From NCBI GenBank assembly GCA_028023455.1, contig JAQFVV010006294.1:620001-684000 (forward strand): 64,000 nt of DNA, written 5' to 3'. Of the stretch, positions 13,501 through 26,062 are shown piece after piece (position 1 is the stretch's first letter; each line of letters starts with the position of its first letter). The position numbers and the translations under genes are program-made. Source of the stretch: Epiperipatus broadwayi (Eukaryota > Onychophora > Udeonychophora > Euonychophora > Peripatidae). Below the pieces are notes generated by a model. It was not told the origin of the DNA and ran no database searches. It worked only from the letters and a program-made list of their open reading frames with translations.

Positions 13501-13815
13501 TTTTTCTAGGAAACACATGATAATTTTAAAGCATTTTGATAATTATAATGGCCTGAGGTAAAAAAAAAAAATAAAACAAACAATTTTAAACATCTATAAA
13601 AATGGACATATCGATTTCATCCAAGTCAGAATTATTAGTATATTCCATAAAATCAACACAAAATGGCATTGCAATTAAGTATTTAAATTACGATCATTGA
13701 AAAAAATTAGTGCAAGTATTTTTTAAAAAGATTACTTTATAATATTCATTTTATAATGAAAAGGCAGAAACAGAGCATATATATAAATATTATCACACCA
13801 ATAAAAAAGTATTAC
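7503..13815 (-). other. TIMM23 intron, plain part
   Basis: AT-rich intron without recognised coding remnants. Two small marks: a short inverted repeat around 8299-8349 (GCATAGAAATAG against CTATTTCTATGC) beside an unusually GC-rich GTGGCGGGGCCACTT, and a run of 12 C at 10550-10561, striking in this background. Confidence 0.45.
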
Positions 13816-13926
13816 CTGATGATTTAAAAAGTAACCCTGTAGCTGTTGCCGCTGTGATTGTATTTAATTCATCATCTGTTCCTCGAACCAGTGAAAGAAT
13901 TACCCCAAACCCACTGTACATTACAG
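13816..13926 (-). CDS. TIMM23: TIMM23 exon D
   Basis: This 111-bp exon encodes the second and third membrane segments. It starts with the last two bases of Ala, then VMYSGFGVILSLVRGTDDEL, NTITAATATG and LLFKSS, ending with the first base of Ala. The acidic turn RG-DDELNT followed by a small-residue helix (A-A-ATG-L-) is diagnostic for Tim23. The acceptor is TTCTCATAG and the donor G|GTAATA. A perfect 29-bp-stem hairpin element lies within about 270 bp upstream of the acceptor (14031-14194), close enough to affect RNA folding near this splice site; that effect is inference. Confidence 0.94.
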
Positions 13927-14030
13927 CTATGAGAAAGAAAAAAAAATGAACATATACTAAAAACCAATAAATCATGTACCTACAAGTAATAATTACAAGT
14001 AAATATGTATAATAAATATGTCTTTAAACA

Positions 14031-14194
14031 TAAATGTTCAGACTGGATTTGTGCTGAGCATGCTTTCAGTACAATGCATATCATAATCATAGGTATGATT
14101 ATGTTACTCATTGTACTGAAAGCATGCTCAGCACAAATAAAGCCAATTTTTAACATAACGTGTTTATCTTTTCCTTATTAATGTCTGAACATTT
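14031..14194. mobile_element. Foldback MITE-like element with a perfect hairpin
   Basis: A 13-bp perfect terminal inverted repeat (TAAATGTTCAGAC at 14031-14043, its complement at 14182-14194) encloses a second, perfect 29-bp inverted repeat at 14048-14076 and 14109-14137 (containing GTGCTGAGCATGCTTTCAGT). The loop itself has further ATCATAATCAT / ATGATTATG pairing. No coding potential. It lies in the TIMM23 intron next to exon D. Confidence 0.8.
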
Positions 14195-14989
14195 ATATAT
14201 TTAAAATTACAAATGCAAAGAGATAAGATATTAAATGAATTACATAATAAATGTATGCATACCAAATATATAGAGTGCATTAATTAGCATGAGCACTAAT
14301 CAGCCATTCCTTGATTCCATTCATTAATACAATTTATTCTAATGACATTACATTCACACAATGGTAATTTAATTTTTTTTTCTGATTTCAAAAAAGTTTT
14401 AAGTTTTCTTTCAGATAGATGAACCACATTCAAAACAGCTAACCAATATTGATTGGCAAATGAATATCTAGACATTTTAAAACTAAACAATAAAACATGA
14501 ATGGAAAACTGTTCAAATTTAATACCATCCAGTAATTGAAAAATCTAATAAATAATGTCTTTTGTTTACTGCTCCGTTATAAAAAGTTGTTGAAGATGTC
14601 TTTGTCTCGCAACAGCAAACTAATTAAAAGCTGTTTTACATTATCAGATTTTCTGCATTCACAATTCTGACAGTAAATGCTTCAAATAAATATATTAATA
14701 ATTGTCACTACCCATTTATTAAACCAGAGTTTGTTTCTATCCCAGATATAAACTTTAATTAAAGATCAATATATGTTTTTTAATTAAATATAAAAATATG
14801 GAATAATTGAATTATATCTCTCTTTTTCCATATGTAATGCCTTTTTTTATAAATACATAAAACTTTCACTCTATCACAGATTTATGAAACATGAACAAAG
14901 ACATTTGAAAAAAACAAAGTGTAATAATTTGGCTTTAATAAATACATTGAACAAATAATAAAAATACATTTAAGAGATTGTAATCTGAC
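14195..14989 (-). other. TIMM23 intron, plain part
   Basis: AT-rich intron with no recognised repeats or coding remnants. Confidence 0.4.
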
Positions 14990-15110
14990 TTAACTGAAAA
15001 GTGCTGGTTCAGCATGAAATATATCTTGGCAGAGTCTTCTTTTTTTTAAGAATGTCTTTATTCATATATTTCAAAAGTATATGGTGAGAAGTAAAGTTTT
15101 AATTAAGTAT
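14990..15110 (+). repeat. Family B repeat fragment with hammerhead-like core
   Basis: Contains ACTGAAAAGTGCTGGTTCAG followed by CATGAAATATATC. The order is CUGA-core, a GTGCTG/CAGCA hairpin, GAAA, then a two-pair stem and ATC, as in a minimal type I hammerhead. The core has A in place of the invariant G8. Related copies are at 15187-15620 and at 21895-22046 plus 24911-25130. Confidence 0.5.
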
Positions 15111-15186
15111 ATCTTAAAAAAGATATTACATATAGAAAAAATAAAAGAGATGAAATTATTCCACATGTTTAAATAAAAAACAGACA

Positions 15187-15620
15187 CATTAAACTTTAAA
15201 TGTGACTTGAAGTTTATATCTATATTGAGGATAATTTCTAGTTTAATAAATGATTAGTAATAATCATTAATGTACTTATCTGAGATAGTATAAAGTGACT
15301 TAAAATTTATATCTGGATTAGGGATAATCTCTAGTTTAATAAATGATTAGTGATAATCATTAATGTATTTAACTGAAATGGTTGGTGTCAAAGCTGTAGT
15401 GCAGAAAAAAATTGATGCTTCTAAATTAAAATGTATTACTTTGATATTGATGAATACTAAACAAGTGATGAAGATATGTATGAGATTGTGACCTGGGCTG
15501 AATAAAGAATGCTGGATCAGCATGAAATGCATTTTGGGATCATTTGTCTTTTTCAAATATCTGTTCAAATGTTTCAACGTGGAGTAGAATTTTAAATATA
15601 CTAATATATATATTGTGCCC
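15187..15620 (+). repeat. Family B repeat, longest uninterrupted copy, with 93-bp duplication
   Basis: Two tandem units of 93-bp period start at 15213 and 15306 (TTTATATCTRKATTRRGGAT type). After them comes a stretch to 15620 that includes GGCTGAATAAAGAATGCTGG, ATCAGCATGAAATGCATTTT and a T-rich tail. The hammerhead-like hairpin is recognisable but its CUGANGA box is mutated. This copy is continuous where the 22/25-kb copy is interrupted and so serves as its empty-site reference. Confidence 0.6.
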
Positions 15621-16440
15621 TTCACAAAAAGAAATCTCTGAACAAAAGGTCCAGCTAACTAGGATATAACTAGTAAACTGCAATCAAATTATATAAACAA
15701 TAACTATTAAAATAATATTTTTTTGACAAGTTCAAGATATATATTACTAAGATACAATATCTAATAAAAATAACATTTTCCAATAATTAAATACAAGAAA
15801 ACTTATTAAATTAAAATATAACTTAGGTTCATAATAAATAATTAGGGTTCCAACTATAATACTCAATCTATTCATTTCACTAATCGGTTCTATCAAAATA
15901 ACAAATATAATTATGAAACTCTTAACATAAGACATTCAGTATGGTATACTGGCTTAAACATAGGATACATCCCAAAAGATACATTCCCAATGACATAAGA
16001 ATATTACTCCACTAAATTCACATAACAAAACTACCATGTAATATTCTCATCATGTCTTTAGACACACACATAAAATAATCCTAAAATATGATTTATAAAC
16101 TTATTACAGAAATAACAATAAATTACTTAATATTCCTTTAATAAAATACTAATGGGACTTTTAACATTAACTAATAATTTCTTACTCATCATCTTTCAAT
16201 AGAAAATTTACAATTCTCCCAAAATAATAATAATCTCAGGTTCATTTCTAACAAAATAATAACAAAATGAATGAATTAATTAACACCCTGTAATTAAATA
16301 TGATGAGGGATTTTACATGATATCTAATTACTCTTACAAAATAATAACAACAATAAGCATTTAAAATAATGAATCTCAATATTAAATCTATTTAAGAATT
16401 AAAGTTTAGCAATAAAATATAATATAATAAAATTTTGAAT
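15621..16440 (-). other. TIMM23 intron, plain part
   Basis: AT-rich intron with nothing recognised. Confidence 0.4.
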
Positions 16441-17270
16441 ATATTAAATTTAAGCGTAAACAGATAATATTATAATAACGTGAAAGCTGAACATCTTCAA
16501 ACAGATATGCTTTAAAAATGCTTACGTGAAAGCCAATCAGATGGAATAATGGCATCACATGGGACTCTAAATTCTAAAACACAAGCAAGAACTATTAGAA
16601 AAAGATGGGACCCATCTTAATCTATGCCTCAATTATATTTAAATAAGCCAGACTCAAGCATTTTGAACTAATAGTGTGAAGCTTAAATACCTTCACATTT
16701 AATCCACTAAATATTATATATATAAATTAACAACGCGAAATCATCCGATTTACAACGAAGCAATATTTTTAAATCTAATGAAATGATATTAATAAATGTA
16801 AATATATTAAATTTAAGCGTAAACAGATAATATTATAATAACGTGAAAGCTAAATACCTTCAAACAGATATGCTTTAAAAATGCTTACGTGACAGCCAAT
16901 CAGATGGAATAATGGCATCATTAAATTTAATATATTTACATTTATTAATATCATTTCATTAGATTTAAAAATATTGCTTCGTTGTAAATCGGATGATTTC
17001 GCATTGTTAATTTATATATATAATATTTAGTGGATTAAATGTGAAGGTATTTAAGCTTCACACTCTTAGTTCAAAATGCTTGAGTCTGGCTTATTTAAAT
17101 ATAATTGAGGCATAGATTAAGATGGGTCCCATCTTTTTCTAATAGTTCTGGCTTGTGTTTTAGAATTTAGAGTCCCATGTGATGCCATTATTCCATCTGA
17201 TTGGCTGTCACATAAGCATTTTTAAAGCGTATCTGTTTGAAGGTGTTTAGCTTTCACGTTATTATAATAA
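16441..17270. mobile_element. Long foldback element
   Basis: Two arms of about 350 bp are near-perfect reverse complements: from about 16469 rightwards, and from 17270 leftwards to about 16921. They share ACGTGAAAGC ends, GATGGGACCCATC, CCAATCAGATGGAATAATGG and a CATCCGATTTACAACGAAGC block. Between the arms, 16803-16920 repeats 16441-16557 in direct orientation (offset 362 bp). No open frame. It resembles foldback or snapback transposons; no autonomous partner is in the window. Confidence 0.75.
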
Positions 17271-20200
17271 AATTTTAAGTAAATATTGTACAATTTCTCT
17301 TTGTTTAATGTGGCATTCTTAAAAAATATAATGTATTTGAATATTGTGGCAATATCAAGTATATCTTTCATTGATGTTGTTTCAGTTACCAATGGATGAT
17401 GATGATGATATATTTTGCTAATCAATCAAATATAATAGAATTGACATTATTTATTATTAAAAAATATATATTTACAGTAAATCTTACCAATAATTATAAA
17501 AAATAAAATAAGATAGCCTTCACTCCGGCCATTTAAAATAAAATATAAAAAAAAACTTACAATAGTAATGACAATATATTATCCTCATTCAGTAAAAATA
17601 ATATTCTATTATTTTAGTGTTGGGAACAGTTACAATAAATTTCCAAATTTCTAAGAACACTTAATATTACACTTATACTATTATAAAATATATTTCTTAT
17701 GATGTAATGCATCGATATAAGTTTATATTTAAAATACACTTCTTAAAATTCAACAAATAAAATATTTAAAAAAATTATTAAAAGACTTTCTTTGCAGTTT
17801 AACCTGATATTTGAATATCAGAAAATTTTAAATAAAAATATGAATACCTCCCTCTATAAAAAATTAACTATTTATAAGAGATAATTTCATAAATTTTTGT
17901 AACTTAAATGGGTTTGAGTTATTTATAATAAAATTTAAAAAACTATCCATAAATTATATTGCTTGACATTTGTATTTCTTTTGTTTTTATACTCTTACAT
18001 TCATCATATCATTCAAAATCATTTCCACTATTCTCACTTTCATTCCAATTTTAAATATGCATCTGTTTGAGCTAAGTGATCTCTAATATTCATAGGAATA
18101 TCAATTATTCCTCTCTTATGTTATATACTCTAACAATCATCAAACATCTCAACATCATTTGCAAAAGAAATTTCTATATACTTCATCTTGCCCTCTCACA
18201 AATTATCAACTTCAAACGGTTTAGCTGTTATTTTACCAACTTACAAAACTATTCTCTACGATGATTCCTGCGGTGATAGATAGTGATTAAAGTGTAGGGT
18301 ATGGAATAATAGCAAGAATGACTCAAACGAGTAAGATAATATCATGGATACAGTGCAAAATCATAATAATAGATCCGTATTCATCGGGCATCTAAGATTC
18401 AAGTCATAGCTCTATTATAGCACTTATTGATAAGGAAATGCAACTGTCCACGGAAAATGATATACAGCCCTGTGTTATCTGTATATTTTAATAATTTTAA
18501 AGTGTGAAAATGTAGTTCACATACAACAAATTTCAACATATCCCTAATACCTAGGATTTCATATAAATATTATTCTCCTGACCACCATCTTATATCTTCC
18601 ACACTGAAAACTCACTTAATATCGTAAAATATACAAACCACATTCTAAAATAATTTCCAAAATAACAATATTAAGAAACAATGAAGATCTAAATTCATTT
18701 CAAGATTTTTTTTTAAAAAACGTTTTCAAGCACAAATGATCTTAATAAAAAACCAACAACATATAGTCATACTATACATTTATTTATTATATAATTTAGA
18801 GATCAATATTATGTCTTTCTCTGAATTTCAACAGATAACATTCATAAAATAACATATCAATAACGTAACGGTATTATATAATGTACACATATTCAAGCAT
18901 TCATATCAAATAGATATTAAAAATATTCTTGGATGTTTCAAGACATTCATCTGCATTAATCAGTTCTTTTATAAAAAATACTCACGATGATAATTCTATC
19001 AATGGTTCATGCCACTGTTTAATATTAAATTCAAGCAAAATGAAATACTAATTTAAAATATTAATTAAGATATATCATTTTTAAAAACAAAATCATCAAG
19101 CAAAATATAATATAAATAATAAAAGAAATTACCAATAATCTCAACAATTATTAAGATCATTTATGGCGATCCACTTCTTGGACCATACATTCAAAAAAAA
19201 ACAATAATGATTGTAATTTACCTTATTCAGAAAAACACTTTCTGAATACCCATTTTTTTTTATTTAACATACTAATAAAAGTTAATATATTTTAAAATTA
19301 AATTTAAAATATAACAAAAGGTTAGTTTTTAAATAATAAAAACTTGTAGTATTCTAAACATTAAAGTTAGACTTAAAATAAAAATAATAAAGTTTTAAAA
19401 TTACTAAAAGATGTTTTTTCTCTCCTCCTGCTCATAAGCGGAAAACTTGCAAGGAATCTTCCCCCATTACCTAGTTACGGGTGGAGAGTTTGTGCACAAT
19501 CATACTCCTATCTCGGCACCATTAAAAAACATGTAAAGTAATAATAGAAAATCCAATAAAAATCTAAGAAGAATATTAACCATCCCGAAAAGATAAAATG
19601 TTTATTTCAGTTCTTTCTGGAAATTTTTATTCAGGCATGTAATATCTTCATAAAATAATAATTCAAGAATCCATTTTATGTAAAAATATTACGTACTCTC
19701 CATTGATTTTGGCTGTTGTATATAGCAGATATATTGCAATAAATATGATATAAGTAATATTTGAATTTTCCATCGGTCAAAAGCACTAGTAAAAACATTG
19801 TATAATATCAATTATTTATTTAATACGCTTATCAGCAGATATATACTTTCTAAATTAAAATAAATATTTTTCTTTAAAAGATTTACAATTTTTATCCTTT
19901 TAAAATGTGCATCTTTTCATTAAATATGTTTCCAAGTGAATGACAGCTATATTATTCAAAGCATTTATTAACTGATATAATTTCAATCTTTTAAAAAGGT
20001 ATTATAAGTAATTTATTTCATATAAATCATTCTAGAGTATATAGCTTATTTATTAATTTCATCAATAACAAGTCCTTTTAAAAACATTATAGAAATTCAA
20101 GTCATCTTCTTCAATCTGTCTTTAAATATGTCATTCTTAAACGTAAGTCCATTTAGATTACTTTAAAAGATAAATTAAATGTAACTCATTATTAATTATA

Positions 20201-21894
20201 TAATAAACAAACATTATATCATACCATAAAATAAAATATTCTAAATTCAATTTTAAAGCTTAGATGCAGTCTTAACTTTCTTTTCTGCTTTCAAATTTAA
20301 TACTATGATAATTTTTAATAAATATCCAATTCCTCTTAATTGACTTTAATAAATTATTTTCATTGTAATATGATAAAGTCATTGCAAATAAATGTCACTA
20401 CAGGCATACTATTCATAAAAATTTCAAAGTTCTTACATAAATCTTCTCTGGTCTTGTTGTAGTATATTTCTTAACATTTGATGTTCATTGTCCCAATATT
20501 TAAGTAATTACTATCGTATTCCATAGAATTATTGTGGTTCTAAGCTAAGTTTCAAGAAGAATAGTCGGATAGGGAAATTTGATATTTTAGTGGATCATTA
20601 TTTAAATAGTTATTCTAATTATATTTTTAAAACACTTTTAAATATAAATAATAATTTAAAAGAAATTACTACTGTTACGATATAAAAAAAAATTATTAAT
20701 TTCAAACTGAATGTCTTAATCACTTCTATAAATCACTGTCTAGACTGGTTTCAACCATTCTTTTTATACTGGCCTTAATCCAATGATTTCATTAGTCAAT
20801 ACTGCTTGTAAAATCTGCTCCTTTATGTAACTACATCAATATCATTTTTTAAAGTTGTTTTAAAATTAGGAATCATCAATTATTAAATATTATCAAATTA
20901 TTCAATACTTTAAATATTAAATATTTCTATCTAAAAAATTTTATGTCCTTGTTAAAACAATTTTTAATATTTTAATAACCTGAAATTGATTTAAAAATAA
21001 AATACTACATTTAAATAAAATAATAAAAATTTTAATTATTACTTTTAAAATATTATCTCTAGACTTAATATTTGCTATATTTTATTATGTATCTAGTTTT
21101 TGTTAACAAGTTAAAATTAAAGTTTTCTTTCCCTAACTTTTGAAAGCTCACATATTCACACAAGCACCTTTAATCGTGTGTACTTTCAGCAGATTCTAAA
21201 CTAATATTAAATTAATTATCATTTAAATAATATTTTAAACAAAATAATTACTTTAAACCTATGATATAAAATATTTGTTGCTATAATTAAGCTATTCTAC
21301 CATTATAGTATCTTTTAAATATAATAAATCAAAATTGATACTATCTTTTAGACAATTTATTGTATCATTTTATTATTTAATTCATCTCAAAATGAATTCA
21401 AACTATCTAATATATCTTTAAAGATTTCTATCTACTGAGTTTGAACTCCTACTACCTACAACATCAAAATTATATGCTAGAAAATAACCTAAATTTAATT
21501 TTTTTTAATATAGTTACTTATCCAATCTTACTTAAACTATCTATACCAATTATAAGGGTATAATATATATAAATGACAAACCTTTAAAAGTAGATTTTAT
21601 CTCAAAATAAATTAAGAAAATGTTCAATAACTGATTCTATCTCTTATTAAAATACTTATGTAATTTACACTGTTCAGTTTTCCAATGTTTTTAACTCAAT
21701 TATTTTTTGAAATATAATCCTATTATTTTCCTTTGTAAGATTTATTATTTATTTAATATATGGATTTTTTAAAAATCAGATAGCTTAATTATTAACAAAA
21801 TATCACAAAGGAGCCTGTAGAAATTCCAATCAAAAGACAAATCATTGATAGCTTTATTAAGTTTTCAATTCTGCCACATTATCATAGATTTGAC
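17271..21894 (-). other. TIMM23 intron, mostly plain
   Basis: AT-rich intron. A notably GC-richer patch at about 19405-19510 (for example CCTAGTTACGGGTGGAGAGT) stands out but was not identified. A second moderately complex patch at 18250-18480 was also not identified. No splice-bounded conserved exon was seen. Confidence 0.4.
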
Positions 21895-22046
21895 AATAAT
21901 TATAGTAAAGTTTATATCTGGGCTAGAGATAATCATTACTCTATTTATTTAGAGTGGATTGTATCAAAGTTGAGGGTAGAGCAAGTTTGATATTTATAAA
22001 TCAAAATGTAACAATTTACTATTGATAAATACTGTACATAATATAT
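21895..22046 (+). repeat. Family B repeat, 5' part of interrupted copy
   Basis: AAAGTTTATATCTGGGCTAG and following sequence align with 15300-15470 (TTTATATCTGGATTAGGGAT, TCAAAATGTA, ATTGATAAATACT). The copy stops at 22046 and resumes at 24911. Confidence 0.6.
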
Positions 22047-24910
22047 TGTACCGGTCGGTTTGTGTGATCATACAACAAGATCTAGAATCTAAACACAAGA
22101 ATCTCAAGTCAGATCATGCTTGAGATATACAGATCCAGAGCATTCGCCACTTTGTCCTATATGCTTAGTTTCCAGACCCAACAACTTATGAGCAGAAATT
22201 CCGATTGCACCTGATCACTTTGATTATCTCCGGCTGACATCACACAGCAGAGAAACATAGAGACTCTATTGAAATTGTGTTAGGTGCATCCATACGTATG
22301 GCAGAGAAGTATATATTCATAATTAGCGAGATCTTATTATTCAGCCTCATCATGACATAAACAACTTGATAAATTACTTATCAAAATTAACTGAATGAAC
22401 TCAACAAAAGAAATTGCAATGATCAGAGATAACTAATTTTATATAATATTTAATAATAAACATAAAGAAAAGATTGTGATTTTATACATTGATTAATCAT
22501 TAAATAGTTAGCCTCACATTACAAACTTAAGTGATTATGTGCTTATTTCGCACTTAAAAACGGATATATACATATAAATCTACAGTGTACATTAGTTTTG
22601 ATTGCGGTTTAACGATATGTCAATAATTGTGCTAGCACTATTATATATAACACATACAATTTCAATAATTTGCCCTTAATATAAGTTGGAAGCAAAACCT
22701 CGATCGTTCTCAACATTATTTACACATGTCGGTTAAATAAGCTTTCAACTTCATCATTAGCTTATTACATCTATGAGAAATCCGCAATTAAGATTTTATT
22801 CATTTTATTTGATGGAATAATGTATGTGAAAGCAGTAATTCTAAGTGAAAACAATTTAGAGTCGGGGAGTGATGCACTAGAAAGAAAATTAATTGAACTA
22901 AGGACTAAATTTAGCTGGATCACAACATGAAGGCCAATTATGATTTTTGGATCCATTCCTAGGAATTTCAGTGCTTCATCATTTGACTAATAGAACGCTG
23001 ACTTGCCACACCCATAATTTTTCGTGAGATCGGCTTCGTGAAATTGAGGGACTCAGACGGAGGTGTTATGCGCCAGTTTTTCCAGAATTATCCATGCAGA
23101 GTTCTCATTGTGCGAGTGCACAGTCCAGGGTCACTTGTTTCCCTATTTAAAGACCTAAAATGAAGATATGATGGCTCGGATTATATAAAATTATTTTAGA
23201 ATTATATTTAAATTTAATATTAACTAAGATCCCCTCCCCCCAATTTCATTTTCTTCTTATAAACTCCACATATGGTGAATATGGATATAACATTACGGCC
23301 CAAGGTCTGCTTCAATTAATAAAATATACATGTAATTTAGGTGGGCGAGGATCAACAGACATAGAAAAAAATATATAATTGATAAAATATTTGTTTTTAA
23401 AATTAAGATTGCACTAATGGATAATCATGAAGAAAATAAGAATTGTCTAAATAGTAAATGATCAAAGGTGGAACTTTATTCCCCCTCTGTTGTTTCTGCA
23501 AATATATAATAAAAAAAACACATTTGAAATCTTATCCCAATCTAGCAAGCGTTCGTATTTTAATGTAATAACAAAACGATTAATAAATTGGCACACCCCT
23601 TGAATGGCGAGGAACTAAGCTAAAGTAATTATACTTATAAGGTTGGGAATTTATTGGCATATCATATTGAATTTAAAATATATTATACATAAAAACCTTA
23701 AATAAAGGATTTGCCACACCAAATTAAATTATGAGGCTAATAAAAATTATTTAGGAAGTGTTATAGAGAGTCAAATACATTAGAGGGATTACATATTATT
23801 TAGAAGATTAATTAAAAAAAACAATAGGTTACATATAATTCATAAGACACTAAACATTATATTCTTGATTATTTGTGAATTACTAGAGAAAAAGGTTAGA
23901 GTCTATGAGGGCGGCATTTCGACAGTTTACCATCAGTCTTTCATGGTTTCCAATTCGGTGTGATGACCGTGATATTTAACTGTGGCTCATTTAAAGCATG
24001 AACGTCTTTCATGGTTATTTTTAAAAACAAGTAGCAGGTTTCCATGGATCAATTTTTAAAGCATAGCAGTCCATGGTTGTTCACATATATAGTCATGCTT
24101 GCAGGAGCTGGTTCAGGAATAACCAGGAAAAGTTGCATTTTCCCCTTCTACTCAGCAGTTGGCATGTTAAAGATTTGAGTGGCATGGATTAGTGAAGCCG
24201 ACACTTCAAAAATTTAGATACTGAACTAACTTGACTAAATTTGAACCCTACTTATTTGATCCCTTGTTATGTCAGGAATGCTTTTAAGATACATTTCCTG
24301 AGGCATTGTACAATGCTGCTACAAGATGGTTTTACTTACAGGAAATCCACTTTTGTTCTGCAGGTAGGACAAAACAATGCAATCAGGTTGATAAATTCTC
24401 AACAATTGTTTAAAATCTATTTCTAGTTTAGAAATAATTTTTTTAAACGATTAATTTTCGTTAATGGGCATTAATTTGATTTTATAAGATTGATAACTCA
24501 TTTACTATTTTAATAAAACTTATGGATTTTTTTAATTAAAGATTTGGAATGCTTCTAGAACTTTCAAAACCGATTGCATCATCCTGTGACCGCCATTAAA
24601 TGAATATGCATTTAAATATAATATTTTAAATATAAACTAAATTATAAAATATTAATAGAAGATCTAAATAAAATAAATTATATTTGTTAACATCTATTGT
24701 TTGTTGTTTATACACGTTTTTCCACACATATACGACTCTATTTTCCCATTCTTTCATGGCTATTATAAATGTGTATAACACAAATAAACAAAAAAAAATC
24801 TAAAGGAATGAGTGTGTATATCTGCGGAGGATAGGGTTTAAACACTGTTTGATGGTACAACAGTTAGATAGGTCTTGAAGCACAGTCTGACTCTCAGACT
24901 GACCACTTCA
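22047..24910. mobile_element. Insertion of 2864 bp, probable solo LTR
   Basis: The segment starts TGTACCGGTCGG and ends GACCACTTCA, so it has TG...CA ends. It is flanked by ATAT on both sides and splits a family B repeat that is continuous at 15187-15620. Its first bases resemble the LTR end TGTAACGGTCAG at 27559, and its length is like those 2.5-kb LTRs. The segment is more GC-rich and complex than the surrounding intron. No gag or pol frames are seen; the open frame at 24241-24426 has no recognised family. The ATAT duplication is weak evidence because the site is AT-repetitive, but the interrupted repeat is independent support. Confidence 0.65.
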
Positions 24911-25130
24911 ATATATATATATGAGATGGTGATATGGGCTAATTGAAGAGTGCTAAATTCAGCGCAAAATGTATCTTGGAGTTATTTGTCTTTCATTATG
25001 TTTTTATTCATATGTTTTCAAAAAAAATGTGTAGTGGTGTGGAAGTTATTTAATACATTTATAATTACACTATGTAGTTGAGAATATGTGTTATCAATAT
25101 TTATATAGAAGTCAGTGCTTTAAATTTTTT
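24911..25130 (+). repeat. Family B repeat, 3' part with hammerhead-like core
   Basis: Resumes the copy broken at 22046. GGGCTAATTGAAGAGTGCTA, then AATTCAGCGCAAAATGTATC and TTGGAG, correspond to the core, stem II, GAAA (here CAAAA), a two-pair stem III and an ATC cleavage-site equivalent. After ATC, TTGG can pair with CTAA just upstream of the core, which fits stem I. Confidence 0.55.
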
Positions 25131-26003
25131 AAACTATGAGTTATCTTGAATCTGTTTATGAGATTCCAATAATATTTAGAAAGATCAAATCCAACTGGCT
25201 TTATGGTTGAACCTAGAAACAAAAATTTATTTGAAACCTCATAAAAAAATCAGTTTTTTTTAATGCCATAATTCATAGGTTGAATATTAAAAAAGAGGAA
25301 CCTTGATTTGAGATGAGTCTCAAGTGGCAAACCTATATCTTAATTTATTGATAAATCAGACTTACTTAATAGTTTTTATATATATTTTTGTGAGGTAACT
25401 TCTTTTTTGATATCTATATTAGAAAAAACAGAAGCCATTACAAAGAAATAAACTTGAATGAATTAATATTTCTAATTGAATATCCAAAAGTTTAGTGGGG
25501 GCACTTTTTCTCCAAGCTTAGGGACAGTTTTCATCAGTGGAATATGCTAGTGCTAAGAAAACTCATAACAACTTTCCAAGACACTATTTATAGAAATTAT
25601 TTTACATCTAATTTTAGATAAATGAGGAAAACAAAGTGAATTAAGTTTATTTAAATATAATATTAGCTAAGTAAGATGTAATGTACATTTCTTTTAACAA
25701 TTATTTTAAGGAATTGTTTGTTAGTTGCTCAACAATACTAATTTGCTAAAGATGAAAAAGAGAACATTCCAAATGACTACTAATATCCCAATAAGTCTTT
25801 TAATGTGAATATGCAGAGAATATTTTTTCTGTGAGATTATTTTTAATATTAGTGTTGAATCTTTCATATTTTCCTGAAGGCTGAATCTTTCATTTCTAAA
25901 ATTTTGATGATTTAAAATACAATCATTAAAAAATATAATTACAATAACATAGATAAAACAATCAGTTATATACAGATAAATATTTAAAATTATTTGAACT
26001 TAC
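25131..26003 (-). other. TIMM23 intron, plain part
   Basis: AT-rich intron before exon C's donor; nothing recognised. Confidence 0.4.
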
Positions 26004-26062
26004 CTATTACTCCTAATGAATTAGCTGAAGCAGCCCCACGCTTTGTTATATAATTTAGTACT
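26004..26062 (-). CDS. TIMM23: TIMM23 exon C
   Basis: This short 59-bp exon completes the Gln codon and encodes VLNYITKRGAASANSLGVI plus the first base of Ala. It matches the loop and start of the second transmembrane helix (human Tim23 has a QILN-VTRQGA block here). Two overlapping AG acceptors are possible at the 5' border; only the upstream one, starting the exon at 26062, keeps the frame open from exon B. The donor is G|GTAAGT. The intron before it, nearly 25 kb, is the longest in the window; the intron after it contains the solo-LTR insertion and the foldback elements. Confidence 0.93.

Noticed and set aside
24241-24426. 61-codon frame in the 22-25 kb insertion as retroelement protein
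   Set aside because: No gag or pol motif; it lies inside a probable LTR.
22043-24914. ATAT flanks as firm proof of a target-site duplication
   Set aside because: The site is AT-repetitive, so ATAT on both sides is expected by chance; the interrupted repeat is the stronger evidence.
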